Assembly: GCA_949752795.1 (NCBI GenBank)
Contig: OX457057.1
Coordinates: 105,055,513 to 105,119,512, forward strand
Origin: Hyperoodon ampullatus
Lineage: Eukaryota > Chordata > Mammalia > Artiodactyla > Ziphiidae
Reading direction: 5' to 3'
DNA length: 64,000 nt
Shown in pieces: positions 1-11,334 of this stretch (position 1 is the first letter of the stretch; each line of letters begins with the position of its first letter). The position numbers were made by a program, and so were the translations under genes. The notes below the pieces were generated by a model. That model did no database searches and was not told the DNA's origin. It worked only from the letters and a program-made list of their open reading frames with translations.

Positions 1-43
1 CGGTGCAACCAAATAAATAATAAGTAAATAAATATTTTTTTTA
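1..43 (+). mobile_element. CHR-type SINE, 3' tail cut by the window edge
   Basis: The first bases end in an A-rich stretch with AAATAAATAA-type repeats, like the 3' tails of the fuller CHR SINEs in this window (for example 20686-20910). Only the tail is present, so the subfamily cannot be assigned. Confidence 0.5.
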
Positions 44-540
44 AATGGCCTTAATCACTGGATCTCATTCTGTCACATTAAAGTCTGACCTGACCCTAAG
101 AATTCTTAAGTGATTCTTGAGCAAAAATAGGCCTAAGGGGCTTGAGGAATAGGATCAGCTAAACTATAGATAACTGATTTAATCCATTGATACTGTAAAG
201 CACAGTATATTTAAAACTCTGTACCCATGGAGCATCAAATAGGGTAGTAGTAAAGCCCAAAATAACAACCAATTTACATCATTGAGGTCTACTTCTTCCT
301 GGCACAGTAGATTTTAACTTGATCAAAATTTTAAACTAGGAAATTTAAATTATAGATGTATCAAAATTAATTATGGACTTATCTTTTCAGAATCAACTAA
401 AACAGGACCAGATAAAAGAATAAGATCTCTGAGTGACTATAATGTGATAAAATCTGGGCCTCTGTCTGCCAGTTATCTGAAATTCTCGTCATTATTTTAT
501 TGGGTTACAAAACACTGTCAACATGCAAATAGCAATCATA
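44..540. other. AT-rich stretch, nothing recognised
   Basis: No open frame of note, repeat or regulatory motif was recognised here. It may hold strongly decayed repeat sequence. Confidence 0.4.
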
Positions 541-544
541 TTAA

Positions 545-899
545 GAGTATGGGTTCATAGAAACAGTAGATTGGTGATTGCCAGGGGCTGGTGGGTGGGG
601 AAGTTGGGGAGATGTTGGTCAAAGGGTACAAACTTCCATTTGTAAGATAAACAAGTTCTAGGGATGCAATGTGCAGCATGATGGCTATAGTTAACACACT
701 ATGGTATACTAGAAAGTTGCTAAGAGCGTAGGTATTAAATGTTCTCACCATACACACTCCAAAAAATGTATGTGAGGTGATGAATGTGTTAACTAACCTT
801 ACTGTAATCATTGTACAATACATACATATATCAAATCATATACACCTTCAATTTACATTATGTTATGCCAATTGTATCTCAGGCTGTAAAAAAAAAAAA
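545..899 (+). mobile_element. L1 LINE 3' end with poly(A)
   Basis: The text matches the old L1 3' UTR pattern: a ggtgattgccaggggctgg block, then tacaaacttcc, a ctatagttaacacactatg block, gtgaggtgatgaatgtgtta, and a terminal A run at 888-899. It is 5'-truncated like most L1 copies, with no intact reading frame. It resembles the 3' ends at 43434-43812 and 60490-60787. Confidence 0.8.
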
Positions 900-964
900 T
901 GATTGTGGGTTCAGATGGTGAGAGACTGTACCTTGTTAGCGGACCTAACAAATATCTTAAATTT

Positions 965-1165
965 TTTGTGTGATAAAATATAACTTAAAATTTGCTATTT
1001 TAACCATATTTGTGTACAACCCAGTGGCATTAATAATTACATTAACAATGTTGTGCAACCATCACCACTATCTATTTCCAAAACTTTTTCATCACTGCAA
1101 ACAATCTCTGTAACCATTAAGCAATAATTCTCCATTCTCTCCTTCCCTCAAGAAAATTTCAATTT
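965..1165 (-). mobile_element. Old L1 3' UTR fragment, antisense
   Basis: The + strand reads like the complement of an old L1 3' UTR, with the order aatttgctattttaaccat, cagtggcattaa, gttgtgcaaccatcaccac, ctgtaacc and ccattctc. No coding capacity. Confidence 0.7.
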
Positions 1166-1535
1166 CTTAACCCGAAGAAAATCTTAATTTTTTGTCTGTA
1201 AAAGGAAGATAATACCGATTTTTTAGGAGAACTAAATAAGAAAAAATCCATGTACCTGGACTGAAATAACCTCAGAAACAGCAAATAGTTGCTGTTTTTA
1301 AATTATTTTCATTAGCAGCAGATTGGAGTAAAAATTCCGAAAGAAATAGAAAAGAATTAATAAAGAGGGGAAAGGCAGTAAAGAACCAAGAAAACTATGT
1401 AGTTCTACCTCCTGTTTTATACATAAGGAAATTGAAACAAAAGGGCATAAAGTGAAGGCATTAGATGATCTCTGAAGTGGTTTTGCAGTTTCATCATTCA
1501 TGATTTCATGAAGTGTCTCATGCAGTTTTGTTATT

Positions 1536-1554
1536 TTTTTTATTTTTAAATTTT

Positions 1555-1585
<31 letters not shown>

Positions 1586-1878
1586 GAAGATGTTGGGGCG
1601 TAGGACTTAATTTATTTTTGCTGTGTTGGGTCTTCGTTTCTGTGCGAGGGCTTTCTCTAGTTGTGGCAAGTGGGGGCCACTCTCCATCGCGGTGCGCGGG
1701 CTTCTCACTATTGTGGCCTCTCGTTGCGGAGCACAGGCTCCAGACGCGCAGGCTCAGTAGTTGTGGCTCATGGGCCCAGTTGGTCCGCGGCATGTGGGAT
1801 CCTCCCAGACCAGGGCTCGAACCCGTGTCCCCGGCATTAGCAGGCAGATTCTCAACCACTGCGCCACCAGGGAAGCCC
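1536..1878 (-). mobile_element. Long CHR-type SINE, antisense, with target-site duplication
   Basis: This is a complete tRNA-derived SINE read on the - strand; the 5' end lies at 1878 next to the signature gggaagcccc. The 13-bp direct repeat CAGTTTTGTTATT flanks it at 1523-1535 and 1879-1891, as expected for L1-mediated insertion. The body is the long form with the aagacccaacacagc block. After a first A-rich tail it carries an extra block of about 25 nt (taagtcctacgccccaacat and on) before the final TAAA-rich tail. The same arrangement occurs at 31790-32114. Open frames of 60-130 codons across it are products of the SINE, not genes. Confidence 0.92.
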
Positions 1879-2064
1879 CAGTTTTGTTATTGTTATTAGT
1901 GACATGCAAATATATTAATATATATGAACTAATCAGTTTAAAAACTGTACAGTAGAAGTTACTTTTTGTTAAAACACATACACAACACCAACAAATAAAT
2001 ACACTGAAAGTTAACAGCAATTATCTTTGGCAAGGATATAAGAGAATTACTTTTTGCCATTTGC

Positions 2065-3387
2065 TTTTTAAAATTAACTTTACTGAGGTATGATTTACAT
2101 AAAATAAAACTTTCCCATTGTAAGTGGGAATATCGGTGATGTTTAATAAGCTTATAGAGCTACACAACCCTCCCACAATCCACAAAGATCCTGCATGCCC
2201 ATTGGCAGATGGTTTCTGTTCCTGTCCCAGTCCTTGGCAACCTGCCTTTTGTCTTATAGATTTGCCTTTTCTGGACATTTCATATAAATGGCATCCTATG
2301 TATACAGTCTTTTGCATCTGGCTTCTTTAACCTAACATAGGGTTTTCAAGCTGTATCTGTGCTGTAGCAAGTATCAAGAGTATGTTCCTTTTTATTGCTG
2401 AAAATATTTCACTTCTATGGGTATAACATTTTGTTTATCCATTCATCAATTAATAGACATTTTGGTTTCCACTTTTTAGCTATTGTGAACAATGCTGTTA
2501 TGAACCTTTCATACAAATCTTTGTGTTGACATATGTTTTCATTTCTCTTGTGTATGTACCTACCTAGGGGTTGGAAATGCTGGATAATGTGACAAAGTTA
2601 TGTGTAACTTTTAAAGAAATTTCCATACTGTCTTTCAAAGTGACTGATTTTACATACGCACCAGCAATGTACAAGGGAGAGAGTACCAGCTTCTCCACAT
2701 CCCCACCAACATTTGTTACTGTCTTTTCTATAGCCATTCTAGTGGGTGTGAAGTTGTATCTGAATACGGCTTTCATCTGCATTTCCCTAATGACTGATGA
2801 TGTTGAGTCTATGCTATTAGCTGTGCATATGTCTTTGGTAAAATGTCTATTCAAATATTTTGCCCATTTAAAAAAAAAGTGGACTGTCTTACTGAGTTGT
2901 AAGAGTTCTTTATATATTCTGTATTTATTTTCTCTAAGATTGTGGGTTTGTCATCTTACAATATTTTTTAATGCTCTATTTTGAATGCAAAATACTCTGA
3001 TTTTGATAAAGTAATTTAACAATATTTTCTTTTATGGATTTTCCTTTCTTTGCCTAATCCAGGGTCACAAAGACTTTAGACCTATGTTTTCTTCTAAAAG
3101 TTTTATAGTTTTAGCTCTTACATTTAGGTGTATGATTCATTTTGAATTAATTTCTCATGTATGATAAGTGTCTAAAGTCATTTTTGCATGTAGGTATCTA
3201 ATTATCCCAGTACTATTGATATTTGTTGAAAAGGCTGTCCTTTCCCTATCAAATTGCTTTGGCACATTTGCAAAATATCAATTGATCATAAATGTAAGGT
3301 TTTATTTCTGGATTCTTAATTTTGTTCCTTGATCTATGTCTTTCCTTATGCCAATACCACATTATGTTGATTACTGTTGCTTTAGAG
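2065..3387 (-). mobile_element. Old L1 fragment, ORF2 C-terminal region and 3' UTR, antisense
   Basis: The + strand is the complement of a classical old L1 3' half. It starts with the 3' UTR block aactttactgaggtatgatt and continues through the complement of the ORF2 tail, with blocks such as tattgtgaacaatgctg, ccacatccccaccaaca and attactgttgctttagag. Stops and indels occur throughout, so it is inactive. A MER5-like hAT element abuts its right end. Confidence 0.85.
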
Positions 3388-3520
3388 CAGTGGTTCTCAA
3401 TAAAGGGATAATTTTGCCCTGCATCCCCCAATGTCTGAAGACATGTTTGATTGTCATGACCTGGGGGGGTGGGGGGATGGTGCTACTGGCATCTAGTGGA
3501 TGGAGGTCATGGACAAGAGA
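3388..3520 (+). mobile_element. hAT-Charlie non-autonomous element, MER5B-like
   Basis: It starts with the hAT terminal pattern CAGTGGTTCTCAA and continues with gataattttgccctgcatc, aatgtctgaagacatg and ggtgctactggcatctagtg, typical of a small MER5-group DNA transposon. The distal terminal inverted repeat is missing, so the copy is truncated. The subfamily name is from memory and tentative. Confidence 0.7.
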
Positions 3521-3534
3521 CAGTATTTATTAGC

Positions 3535-4440
3535 TACTTTTTCCCCCTGAAAACAGGTCCCTCTCCTGTTTCTTTGCATATCTTATATTTTTTAATTGAA
3601 AACTGGACATTTTAGGTAATATTGTAGCAACTCTGGATTCTGATCTGATCTCTTTCACCCAGGGAGGTGGTGATTGTTGCTACTGCCATTTTTCTGTTTT
3701 TTTGTTTAGTGATTTCCCTGGACTAATTCTATAGAGATCACCTTTCCTGGGGTGTATGACCACTGATATCTCTGCTCAGTGTTGTATGTTTTAAATCTTA
3801 TTTATATTTTTAAATACGTCTTCCTAGGAGTAAGCCCTGCGTCAGCATAGCTTAGTGATCAGCCAGTGATTTGTCAGAAGTTGTGCTCAAATATCTTTAG
3901 CCAGTAAGGGCTTCCACCCTTTGCCAGTGGATCTGTATGTAGGTTGTGGAACACATTCAAACTGTGTGCATCTTACAAGTTCATGTAGCTTTTACTTTAC
4001 CTTGGGCCCTCACTGGTGATAACTGCCTGGGTCCAAGGCCTCACATTCAGCCAGGAATGTATACAGATAGCTAGGGCTCTCTCTAGTCTCCCCTGAATAT
4101 ATATTCTGCCTTGCTCTTGCTTGCAGCCTTCCAAACCACCAGGGACATGTGGCAAGGTGCACCATGTTTGTGTCATTCCATGGACCTATCTCCCTGTTAA
4201 ATTTCTGGCCAGTCTGCCAACTGTTGCTGGTCCCAACCAGAACCAACACCTCAGGCTAGCTGCATTGATCTTTCCAGTTCTTTTGCCACTGAGATTGCTA
4301 TTTCTAACAATGCCCAGGAGAATGGAATTTTTCTGCACTCGCTCCACTCCAGCTTGTCCTGCCTGGGAGAACTGCCATGCTGATGGAGCTGGAAGGACAT
4401 GGGAGCAGCCCTAGGCTGAAATACTGCAGACACACTGTTC
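3535..4440 (-). mobile_element. Probable old L1 sequence, antisense
   Basis: Blocks such as gtttctttgcatatctta, aattgaaaactggacatttt and gcaactctggattctgat resemble the complement of old L1 sequence seen in many mammalian loci. Similarity fades after about 3.9 kb and the right boundary is uncertain. Confidence 0.4.
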
Positions 4441-4588
4441 TTACCCAAAGGTCAGTAATTTTTCTTGAATAAATGCTTGATTTGTTGTATGCGTTTGCTC
4501 AATTTCTAGAAAGTTTGTCTATGTTATTCCTTTGGGGAAAGAGATTTGCTCCTCACTCTGCCATTTGCCATTCCAGGAATAAGTAGAA

Positions 4589-4608
4589 GATGGATGGATG
4601 GATGGATA
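4589..4608. repeat. Short (ATGG)n microsatellite
   Basis: About five perfect tetranucleotide units. Confidence 0.8.
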
Positions 4609-4734
4609 TTTTTATTGACATTCTTTGTAAATTCCTCTAGAAATTTTAGCTTTAAAGCCTTGCTCTTCCCACCTGAAAGGCCTTTATCCACTTCTATCAA
4701 AATTCTACTCATTTTTTTGTGTTCTCACACAATG

Positions 4735-4900
4735 AAACTTTTACAGAACCTTCCCTGACTTCCCTAACTTCGAGTGATTTCTTCCACATTTGTACATCCA
4801 TTGTTCTTATTCTTAACTTTCTTACGATTTATCACATATTACCTTACATTTATGTGTGAACATGGCTTTACGTCCCCTACTAGCTTGTCAGACATTTAAG
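4735..4900 (+). mobile_element. L2 LINE 3' fragment
   Basis: The string ccttccctgacttccc, followed by ttcttattc, atttatcacatatta, tagcttgtcagacattta and aaggacatagta, parallels the L2 3' region. It is decayed and short. Confidence 0.6.
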
Positions 4901-5214
4901 GACATAGTATGGTAGTCATCTTTTAACCCACTTAACAACTTATATATCTGTCAAGTACCCAGTTCTCAGACCTCAGTACTCTCCACCAGATCAGGCTACC
5001 CCATTTAAGGGTCCATTTCTCTTGATTTGGAGTTTTCTTGAAGCAAAAACTTTATCAAAGCCTATACACTAAGAAAAGACTAAACATTAGAAAAGGGATA
5101 TGTCATGTATTGTGTCCTTTTTATGCAAATGTGGGAAATATGCAGTGCAGCTGGTGCACAGAATATCAGAAGGGCCTATTGGGAGGAACAGGGATCTTCG
5201 ATTAGTCAGGAGTC

Positions 5215-5345
5215 CAAAATTGTAGTCTATTGTCTTCCTCTGAATGATTGTAGGGCCTTAAGTCAAGTTATTCAACTTCTCTGGACCTCCGTGTATTTTC
5301 TATAAAATGAGGAACCTGGACTAGAAAATTTGCATGTGATTCATG
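5215..5345 (+). mobile_element. MIR SINE fragment
   Basis: Contains the MIR core in sense orientation: aagtcaagttattcaactt, tctctggacctccgt, then ctataaaatgaggaacctgg. The ends are lost. Confidence 0.6.
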
Positions 5346-6645
5346 AGATAATTAATATGGTTATTATATAGCACACACATTTATTGAACTTTTACCTGCT
5401 GTTTCCAGAAGCTCTAGTAAGCTTCAAGTGTACAGAAATCAAAATAAAATCTCCATCCCCAAACAGGGATCGGCCTGCTTAATATTGTGACAAATACTCT
5501 AAGAGAGGAATGCACTCCATATTATAAGGGCAGAGTAGGAGGAGCATCTCATCAAGCTTAGGATAGGTTTGGGAGGGGAGAAGATAATCCAGAAAGATTC
5601 TTCAAGAACCAGACATTCAAATTGAATTTCACAAGGAAGTAGATTTTGAAGGTAAGGGGGAAAGGAGCTATTTGATAAGGCAGAGATACCTGAAGAAGGA
5701 AGGGATATGAGATCCAAAGCACAGGTAGGAAGACTAGCCTTGAACTTGAGAAAGTACACCCATTTCACTGAGACCCATAAAACAGTCCTCTCATGCAGTC
5801 CTTTTCAGGCCCTGAGATCGCATTGTCCATGAGCCAGGGTGGGCCAACAGGGGCACCCACCAAGATCCCAGGAGTGGCTGTCCCTTCTGAAAGTCTAGTA
5901 TCAGTCATCCACCAGTATCAAGGAGCCCATGAGATACACAAAATGAATGTTATTTAGGGAGAGGTTAAGGGAGTCCCCTGGAAATATCTTTCAAAAGTAC
6001 TCATCAGAACTTTGGATGACTCCAAAACAAATTAGCATGGGCACAGTATTTTGAAACAGTTCAGCAATAAGTAGCCAGAAATGTATGCCACCACAGAGTG
6101 ATAATCTCAAAAAAAATTTTTTTTTTTTAAATCTCAGCTGTTTGAAGCCTGGGAGGCTTGAGATGCAGTGAAACCTCTTGCTTAAGTTTTTCAAAACACC
6201 CTGACATTGATTAACGGACAGATGCCACAGCTCTTGGCTGCTTAGGAAAGCCTGTTACTAAGAAATTGCTGGGACCTACAGCAGCCTCAGCACAGGGTTC
6301 CGCCCACCCCTCGGCTCATGCCCCACCGAATCCAAGTCAGTGATGAAACGTTTGCCAAACAGAAGACAAATATTGCCTAAAAAAGACTTTTCCATTTCTT
6401 TCCTAATATGACCTCCCTTCCTTTAAAGGCTTTGAACTAATAGGTAAGACTTATTAGAAGATGAAAAACATCTCATACCAAAAGATAGACCTAGAAAAAT
6501 TCTAATTTGAACCCTACGAATGATTTTAGCTCACATAGACAATCGATATGCTGTGAAATAGTGTTTTTAATGACACTTTATAAATCAAATTCTAATGCTC
6601 GCAGTTATTTATACAACTCCGCTTAAGTCCTTTTGGAATTATTTT
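5346..6645. other. No gene recognised
   Basis: Mixed-composition DNA with no convincing coding frame. A short A/T homopolymer run at 6110-6130 is the only simple sequence of note. Confidence 0.4.
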
Positions 6646-6647
6646 TT

Positions 6648-7690
6648 CTTTAAACATTTATTGAACATCTGTGTGTCAAGAATCGTGCAAGGCACTGAAG
6701 ATACAGAGCCACCTCTGACACTTAACTTGTGGATCTGCTGGGCTAGGAGAAGATAGATCGGCAAGCCAGAAATTATGTTTTCCAGTAAAGGTGTGTACCA
6801 AATGCTCCCGGAATTTAGAAAAGAGAAACTGCTGCTGGTGGGGAGGCAGGAGGATGTGACAGCAACACGATTACCGATAACCAGCCCTGATCAAGTCTTC
6901 CCCATCTGTGAAGCAGGGGAAGTGAGTTTCCTAAGCAAAGACTAGGTTTGAGGGCTGGGTTTGTACCTTTTGGAGCAGGCAGAGCTACTTGGTGGTGAAG
7001 AAAGAGTACTGAGGAACCAAACCATCCTCACTCGAGCTTTCAGAGAGGAAGCATTTGACTGAACTTTGGGGAATGAGAAGTTTGTTGGACGTGGTAGGAG
7101 TCCAGGTGCAACACACAAGGGAAAGTCATTCTAGGAAAAGGAATATGATTGAAGATGCTGAGGCAAGGCGGGATTACACTTTAGAGCAACCGGTCCTTCC
7201 AGGCAGGGCTGCATGACATGTTTGCATGAGCTGGGGAGAGTAGAAGGGGAGGGGACCCAAGACGTGACAGGGGCCCAGTCACCTGAAACCTTGTGTCTGC
7301 TGTAGAGAGTTTGGCTTTTACACTGAGTGAGATAGAAGCCCCTGGAAGACTGAGCGAGGTGCAACGTGATCAGCTCTGTGCCTGTAAAGGGTCCTCTGGC
7401 TTTTGTATGGAGAACAGATTGTTGGGGGACAGTTTAGAGGCTACCGAAATAATCTAGGTGAGGAATGGTGGTGACTCAGACCAGTGGCGAGGACGGTGAT
7501 CGGGTCTATAATTTGAAGGTAAAGCTGACGTGATCTGTTCGTGGGTGGGGGTGAATGTGAAAGAGAGAGGGAGCAAGGTTGACTGCAGAGTTTCTGACCT
7601 GAGCACCCGGCAGAATGGAGTTACTACTTACAGAATGGGAATGATTAATATTTAGGAGGGGTGAAATTAGAAATTTGTTCTTGAACATGT
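6648..7690 (-). mobile_element. L2 LINE fragment, antisense, reaching into ORF2
   Basis: It opens with the complement of the L2 3' end (aaacatttattgaacatctg) and runs through degraded 3' UTR. At about 7560-7610 the complement of the ORF2 C-terminal text appears: agcaaggttgactgcagag corresponds to the region encoding the LGV-LD motif of CR1/L2 reverse transcriptases. Many frameshifts; no function remains. Confidence 0.75.
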
Positions 7691-8080
7691 GAATTTTGCA
7701 ATTCCTATTAGGGCAAAGCTGCAGAAAGCTCGAGGCACGGGCTTGGAGACTGGGTGGGAACCAGGGACTCAGGAAGCCAGGACAAAGAAACCCCTGGGCA
7801 GGAGGCCACTGTCAGACACAGCCTCCATCGTGGGACTATCACAGACCTGTTCTTAGTGGCCCCTTGCTTTGCAGCCTCATGTGAGTTTGGAAGTTTGTGT
7901 TTGGTGAACAGTGGAGAAGGGTCCAGTTGCTTACTCTGACTGGCAGGGGTAAGGAGCTTTCTGCCCATCGAGAATCATGTAGTAAGGGATTCCCTAAAAT
8001 TTGGAAGTTCTAAGTGCTGGCAAGAAACAACAACAGAAAAGACAGGTATTCTATAAAGTCAAACACTAGGGATTCAAATC
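7691..8080. other. No feature recognised
   Basis: Overlapping open frames of 61-86 codons occur on both strands, but none has a recognisable domain or convincing codon pattern. They are consistent with chance in GC-richer DNA. Confidence 0.4.
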
Positions 8081-8084
8081 CCAG

Positions 8085-8215
8085 GTCTGGTGCATATTCA
8101 CTTGGTGACCACGAGCCACAAATCCAACATGTCTAAGTCTCAATCTTCTCATCTGAAAAATGGGATAATACATACCTCTCACAGGGTGGTTGGGAGGATT
8201 AAATAGCTTGTCCCA
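8085..8215 (+). mobile_element. MIR SINE
   Basis: Sense MIR text: gattcaaatcccaggtctgg, then ctcaatcttctcatctgaaa, atgggataatacatacctc and ggaggattaaatagcttg. Confidence 0.8.
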
Positions 8216-8494
8216 CATGGCACCACTAGGCCAGACCAGCTGAGGCTCAGACCAGCCTTGCTTCCTTAACAGCTGTCCTGCTGGATGGGGGCCCAGGCCA
8301 AGGAGTCAGGACTTCACTCACAGACCCACCACTTGGCTCCAGCCTTGCTCAACAACTCCCAGTCTACCACTGCTTTTATAGGTAGAGGGTGGTTGCCGTA
8401 CATCCTGTGATGACTATAAATCCCTCTATAATTCAGGCTCTCCTCATTCAGATTAACCATAATGCCCTTGTATCCCAAGCCCCTCTAAAATGTC

Positions 8495-8680
8495 AGGCAC
8501 CCTGCTAATTGCATTGCAAACATCATCTCATATAATCCTCCTAACAGCATGAGGTAGGTACTATGATCACTCCCACTTTCAGATGAGGAAACAGAGCCTC
8601 AGAGAGGCTAAGTAGCTTCCCCATGGTCATTTGAAATGAGAGCGTATACTCCTAACCGCTAGCCATACCACCTCTGACAT
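8495..8680 (-). mobile_element. MIR SINE, antisense
   Basis: Complement of MIR: catctcatataatcctcct, atgaggtaggtactatga, then gatgaggaaacagagcctca and gaggctaagtagcttccc. Confidence 0.85.
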
Positions 8681-8689
8681 GGGCTGATG

Positions 8690-10130
8690 GAGTCCACCTG
8701 TGGGCCCAGTGCTGGCCACTTTAGCTTAAGCATGAAGCCAACCTTCCCTGAGAGCCCACTGGAAAAGGTAGAGGGATCCTGCAGTTCCCTTCAGAGCTGG
8801 GTGGGCCCCTTCTTCCCCATCCTGGTCCAAGCGTGTTGCCAGGCTTGGGTGAGTCTAGCTGGAGCACTGGGCTGCCCACGGGGATCTGCACCTAACATCT
8901 CAGAAGCCCGGCCAGCCTCTGCCCTCAAGGGCTCATTGGGGTGCCCGTGTGGCCCTGAGGTTCCTCCCTGCTCGGGCTGTGGCTTACAGGAGCTCTGCTG
9001 CCCAGGGTGCAGTCCCTGAAGAGCTTGGGAATGAGGAGAGGACTAGGCACTGCTGGAAGCTTCCCAGGCTTGTCAAAGATACTCTCTTGAAGAGGGCACC
9101 CATGTGTGATGCAGTGTGTGCCATTGCCTTTGGGCATTCAGGGCCCAGCACACTTCAGGCCAAATACTGGGAAACACAGCCCTGTTTGTGGAGGACAGAG
9201 GGAAGCAACTCACACCTGGCTCCAGTGGAGATGGCACGTTACATTTGACCCCTTTCATGAAACAAGAAGCACAAAATGAAACATTCTGAGGGTTGGGTGT
9301 TTTTCCACTTGGCAAACATCTATGATTTATAGGGCAGATGTTACTCGTTTCCCACTCCAGTCCTTTCCTTCTTCCTCCACCCACACTCTCTGTCAGCCCA
9401 GCTCAGGCTGAGGGCCTAGATAAGCTGTGCACACTCAACTCACAAGGCCTTGCCCCCTTGGTGGAGGAACCAAGGGAGACCGCTTGGAGAGGAGAACCCC
9501 CGACTTCACCCAAAGCTTGCCCCTATGCTCCTAGGCCAGCAAAGTTTCTTAAAAAGTAAGAACAGAGAGGCAGGGTCCTCCTTGGCCTCTCCAGGACCCA
9601 GGAGATGCCAGAAGGGACCTCAGTTGACATGCTTCCTGGTTTCCCAGCAATATCAGGAGAGCAGAGGATGCAAAGGGCAAAACCACCCAGCACACGTTAG
9701 CTGCAGACTGAGCTTCCCATAGCTTTCTCCTTCTTGGGCTTGAGAACCACCAGCCTCCTCCTAAAATAAGCTAGAATTTTTTTTTAAATCTAGCTTTAAT
9801 GGGTCCTAGATACTGTCCTTGAAGATAATTTGCAAATTAGGAAACCAAAAAAAGAAAGAAAATGGGAGAGGGAGGAGGGCTTTTTTAAAAATTCATTCAT
9901 GCAACTTTTGTTTATTAACAAAGCACATTCAGTGATCATTAGTGCCAAGTTACTGGAGCGTTTACAAAGATCAGTTATATTTAGTCCCTACCCTTAAGGA
10001 CCTATCACTATATTGTCATTTCAACTTTGTTCTCAGGTTGCTTTGAATCAGGAAAATTGCACTGGAAAGGGCTTCATTCCATCTAGGCTTTTTGTCAGTA
10101 AAATTTAAATCTGGGTTGTTAGGCAAAAGG
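8690..10130. other. Unique-looking sequence, no gene recognised
   Basis: Several overlapping open frames of 70-110 codons on both strands show no domain or codon signal and are judged chance. A possible regulatory inverted repeat begins just after it, at 10131. Confidence 0.4.
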
Positions 10131-10183
10131 GACTCAGCTAATAATTAGGCTAAAGACATTTTTAATTAGAGTTAGCTGAGTCA
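10131..10183. promoter_or_regulatory. Inverted repeat with AP-1/MAF-like site, candidate regulatory element
   Basis: A perfect 11-bp inverted repeat (GACTCAGCTAA at 10131-10141, TTAGCTGAGTC at 10172-10182) surrounds a 30-bp TAATTA-rich spacer. The right arm with the next base gives a perfect AP-1 site TGAGTCA (10177-10183) in a MAF/NF-E2-like AGCTGAGTCA context. Function is inference only. Confidence 0.35.
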
Positions 10184-10194
10184 ATATGGGTTTA

Positions 10195-10370
10195 ATTCAA
10201 CTGAGCAAGCATTGAGTGAGCATCTGTTATATGGCAGGTACTAGGCTAGGCACCAGGGGTGCAGAGGTGGATAAGATACAGTCCCTGTTCTCAAGAAGGT
10301 CACAGTCTAAATATATCCGAACTACAAGGTGAATTACATGCCATAAAAAGGCATGACATGCTGTGGGCAG
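10195..10370 (-). mobile_element. L2 LINE 3' end, antisense
   Basis: The + strand shows the complement of the L2 3' end: attgagtgagcatctgttat, ggcaggtactaggctaggca, ggataagatacagtccctg and ctcaagaaggtcacag. Confidence 0.75.
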
Positions 10371-10504
10371 AGAGAGTAAAACCACGTGGCTGGAAATTCT
10401 GAAGAAGTTGGCCTTAGACAGTTAAAACAGCCCTCCTCAATTCTGCACCCTCTTCTATCTGTCCTATCCTCTTTTTCTCTTCCCAGCAAAGTCCATTCAT
10501 TTAA

Positions 10505-11330
10505 TCATTCATCCAGAGATTCACCAAATATTTATGTCCCAGACACCATTCTAGACCAGGGATGCAGCAATGAGTAACACAGATAAAGGCCTAACAATTT
10601 GTGTACATTCCAGTAGGGAAGGGATGGGTAACAGATACCAACAAGTGAATAAATAAATATATCATAATGTCAGTGATGATGAGTGTTGTAAATTAAAACA
10701 GGGTGGAGGAGACAAATAGTACAAATGGGGAAGGCATGTGTATTCCATCTCAAATACAGTGTTAGAGAAAGCTTTTCTGAGGTGGGGACTTTTGAGCAAA
10801 GACCTGGATGAAGTGGCAGACAAGCCTGGGAGCTCTGGGGGAGGAGTACTCCAGGCGGAGGGAACCACAGAGGTAGAAACATGTTTGAGTGCCAGGTGGC
10901 AGGAGCATCATGAATGAGCAGAAGAATAGCAAAGGAATGAGGATGGAGAGGCAAGCAGGGACCAGGTCTGGAAGGGCCAACACCAGGAGTTTGAATCATG
11001 TTCTAAGGGTGATGGGAAGCCACTGGAGGATTTGGATAGGGACTCAGATGATCTGATTTGTGTTTTTAAGAGATGCTTATGACTGTGGGGTTGAGAATAA
11101 ACTGTGAAATGTCAAGAGGGGAAGCCAGGAGGACTTGTGAAATCTTTTCAATTTGAGAAACAAAAATAGAGTTGACCTTTCTGATATAGGGAAATAGCAA
11201 GAGGAGTAATGCTGGGGCGGGGGACTTCCGGGGCTTAAGTTTGGAGGTGGCAAGTGTAAAATGCTGTTAGATAGCTGAGTGGAGATACAGAGAAGGCAGT
11301 TGGGATACTTGGATCTGAACTTCAGGGAGC
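10505..11330 (-). mobile_element. L2 LINE, antisense, long 3' portion
   Basis: A second L2 3' end follows in the same orientation, with caccaaatatttatgtccc, agggatgcagcaatgagtaa, then agcttttctgaggtggggac, ccaggcggagggaacca, gatgggaagccactggagga and tcagatgatctgatttgtg. The order is collinear with antisense L2, making this the longest L2 piece in the window. It does not code. Confidence 0.8.
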
Positions 11331-11334
11331 AGGA

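Noticed and set aside
1513..1899. 128-codon + frame and overlapping - frames
   Set aside because: They are translations of the long CHR SINE. The same peptide pattern recurs at 20.6-20.9, 27.0-27.4 and 31.8-32.1 kb.
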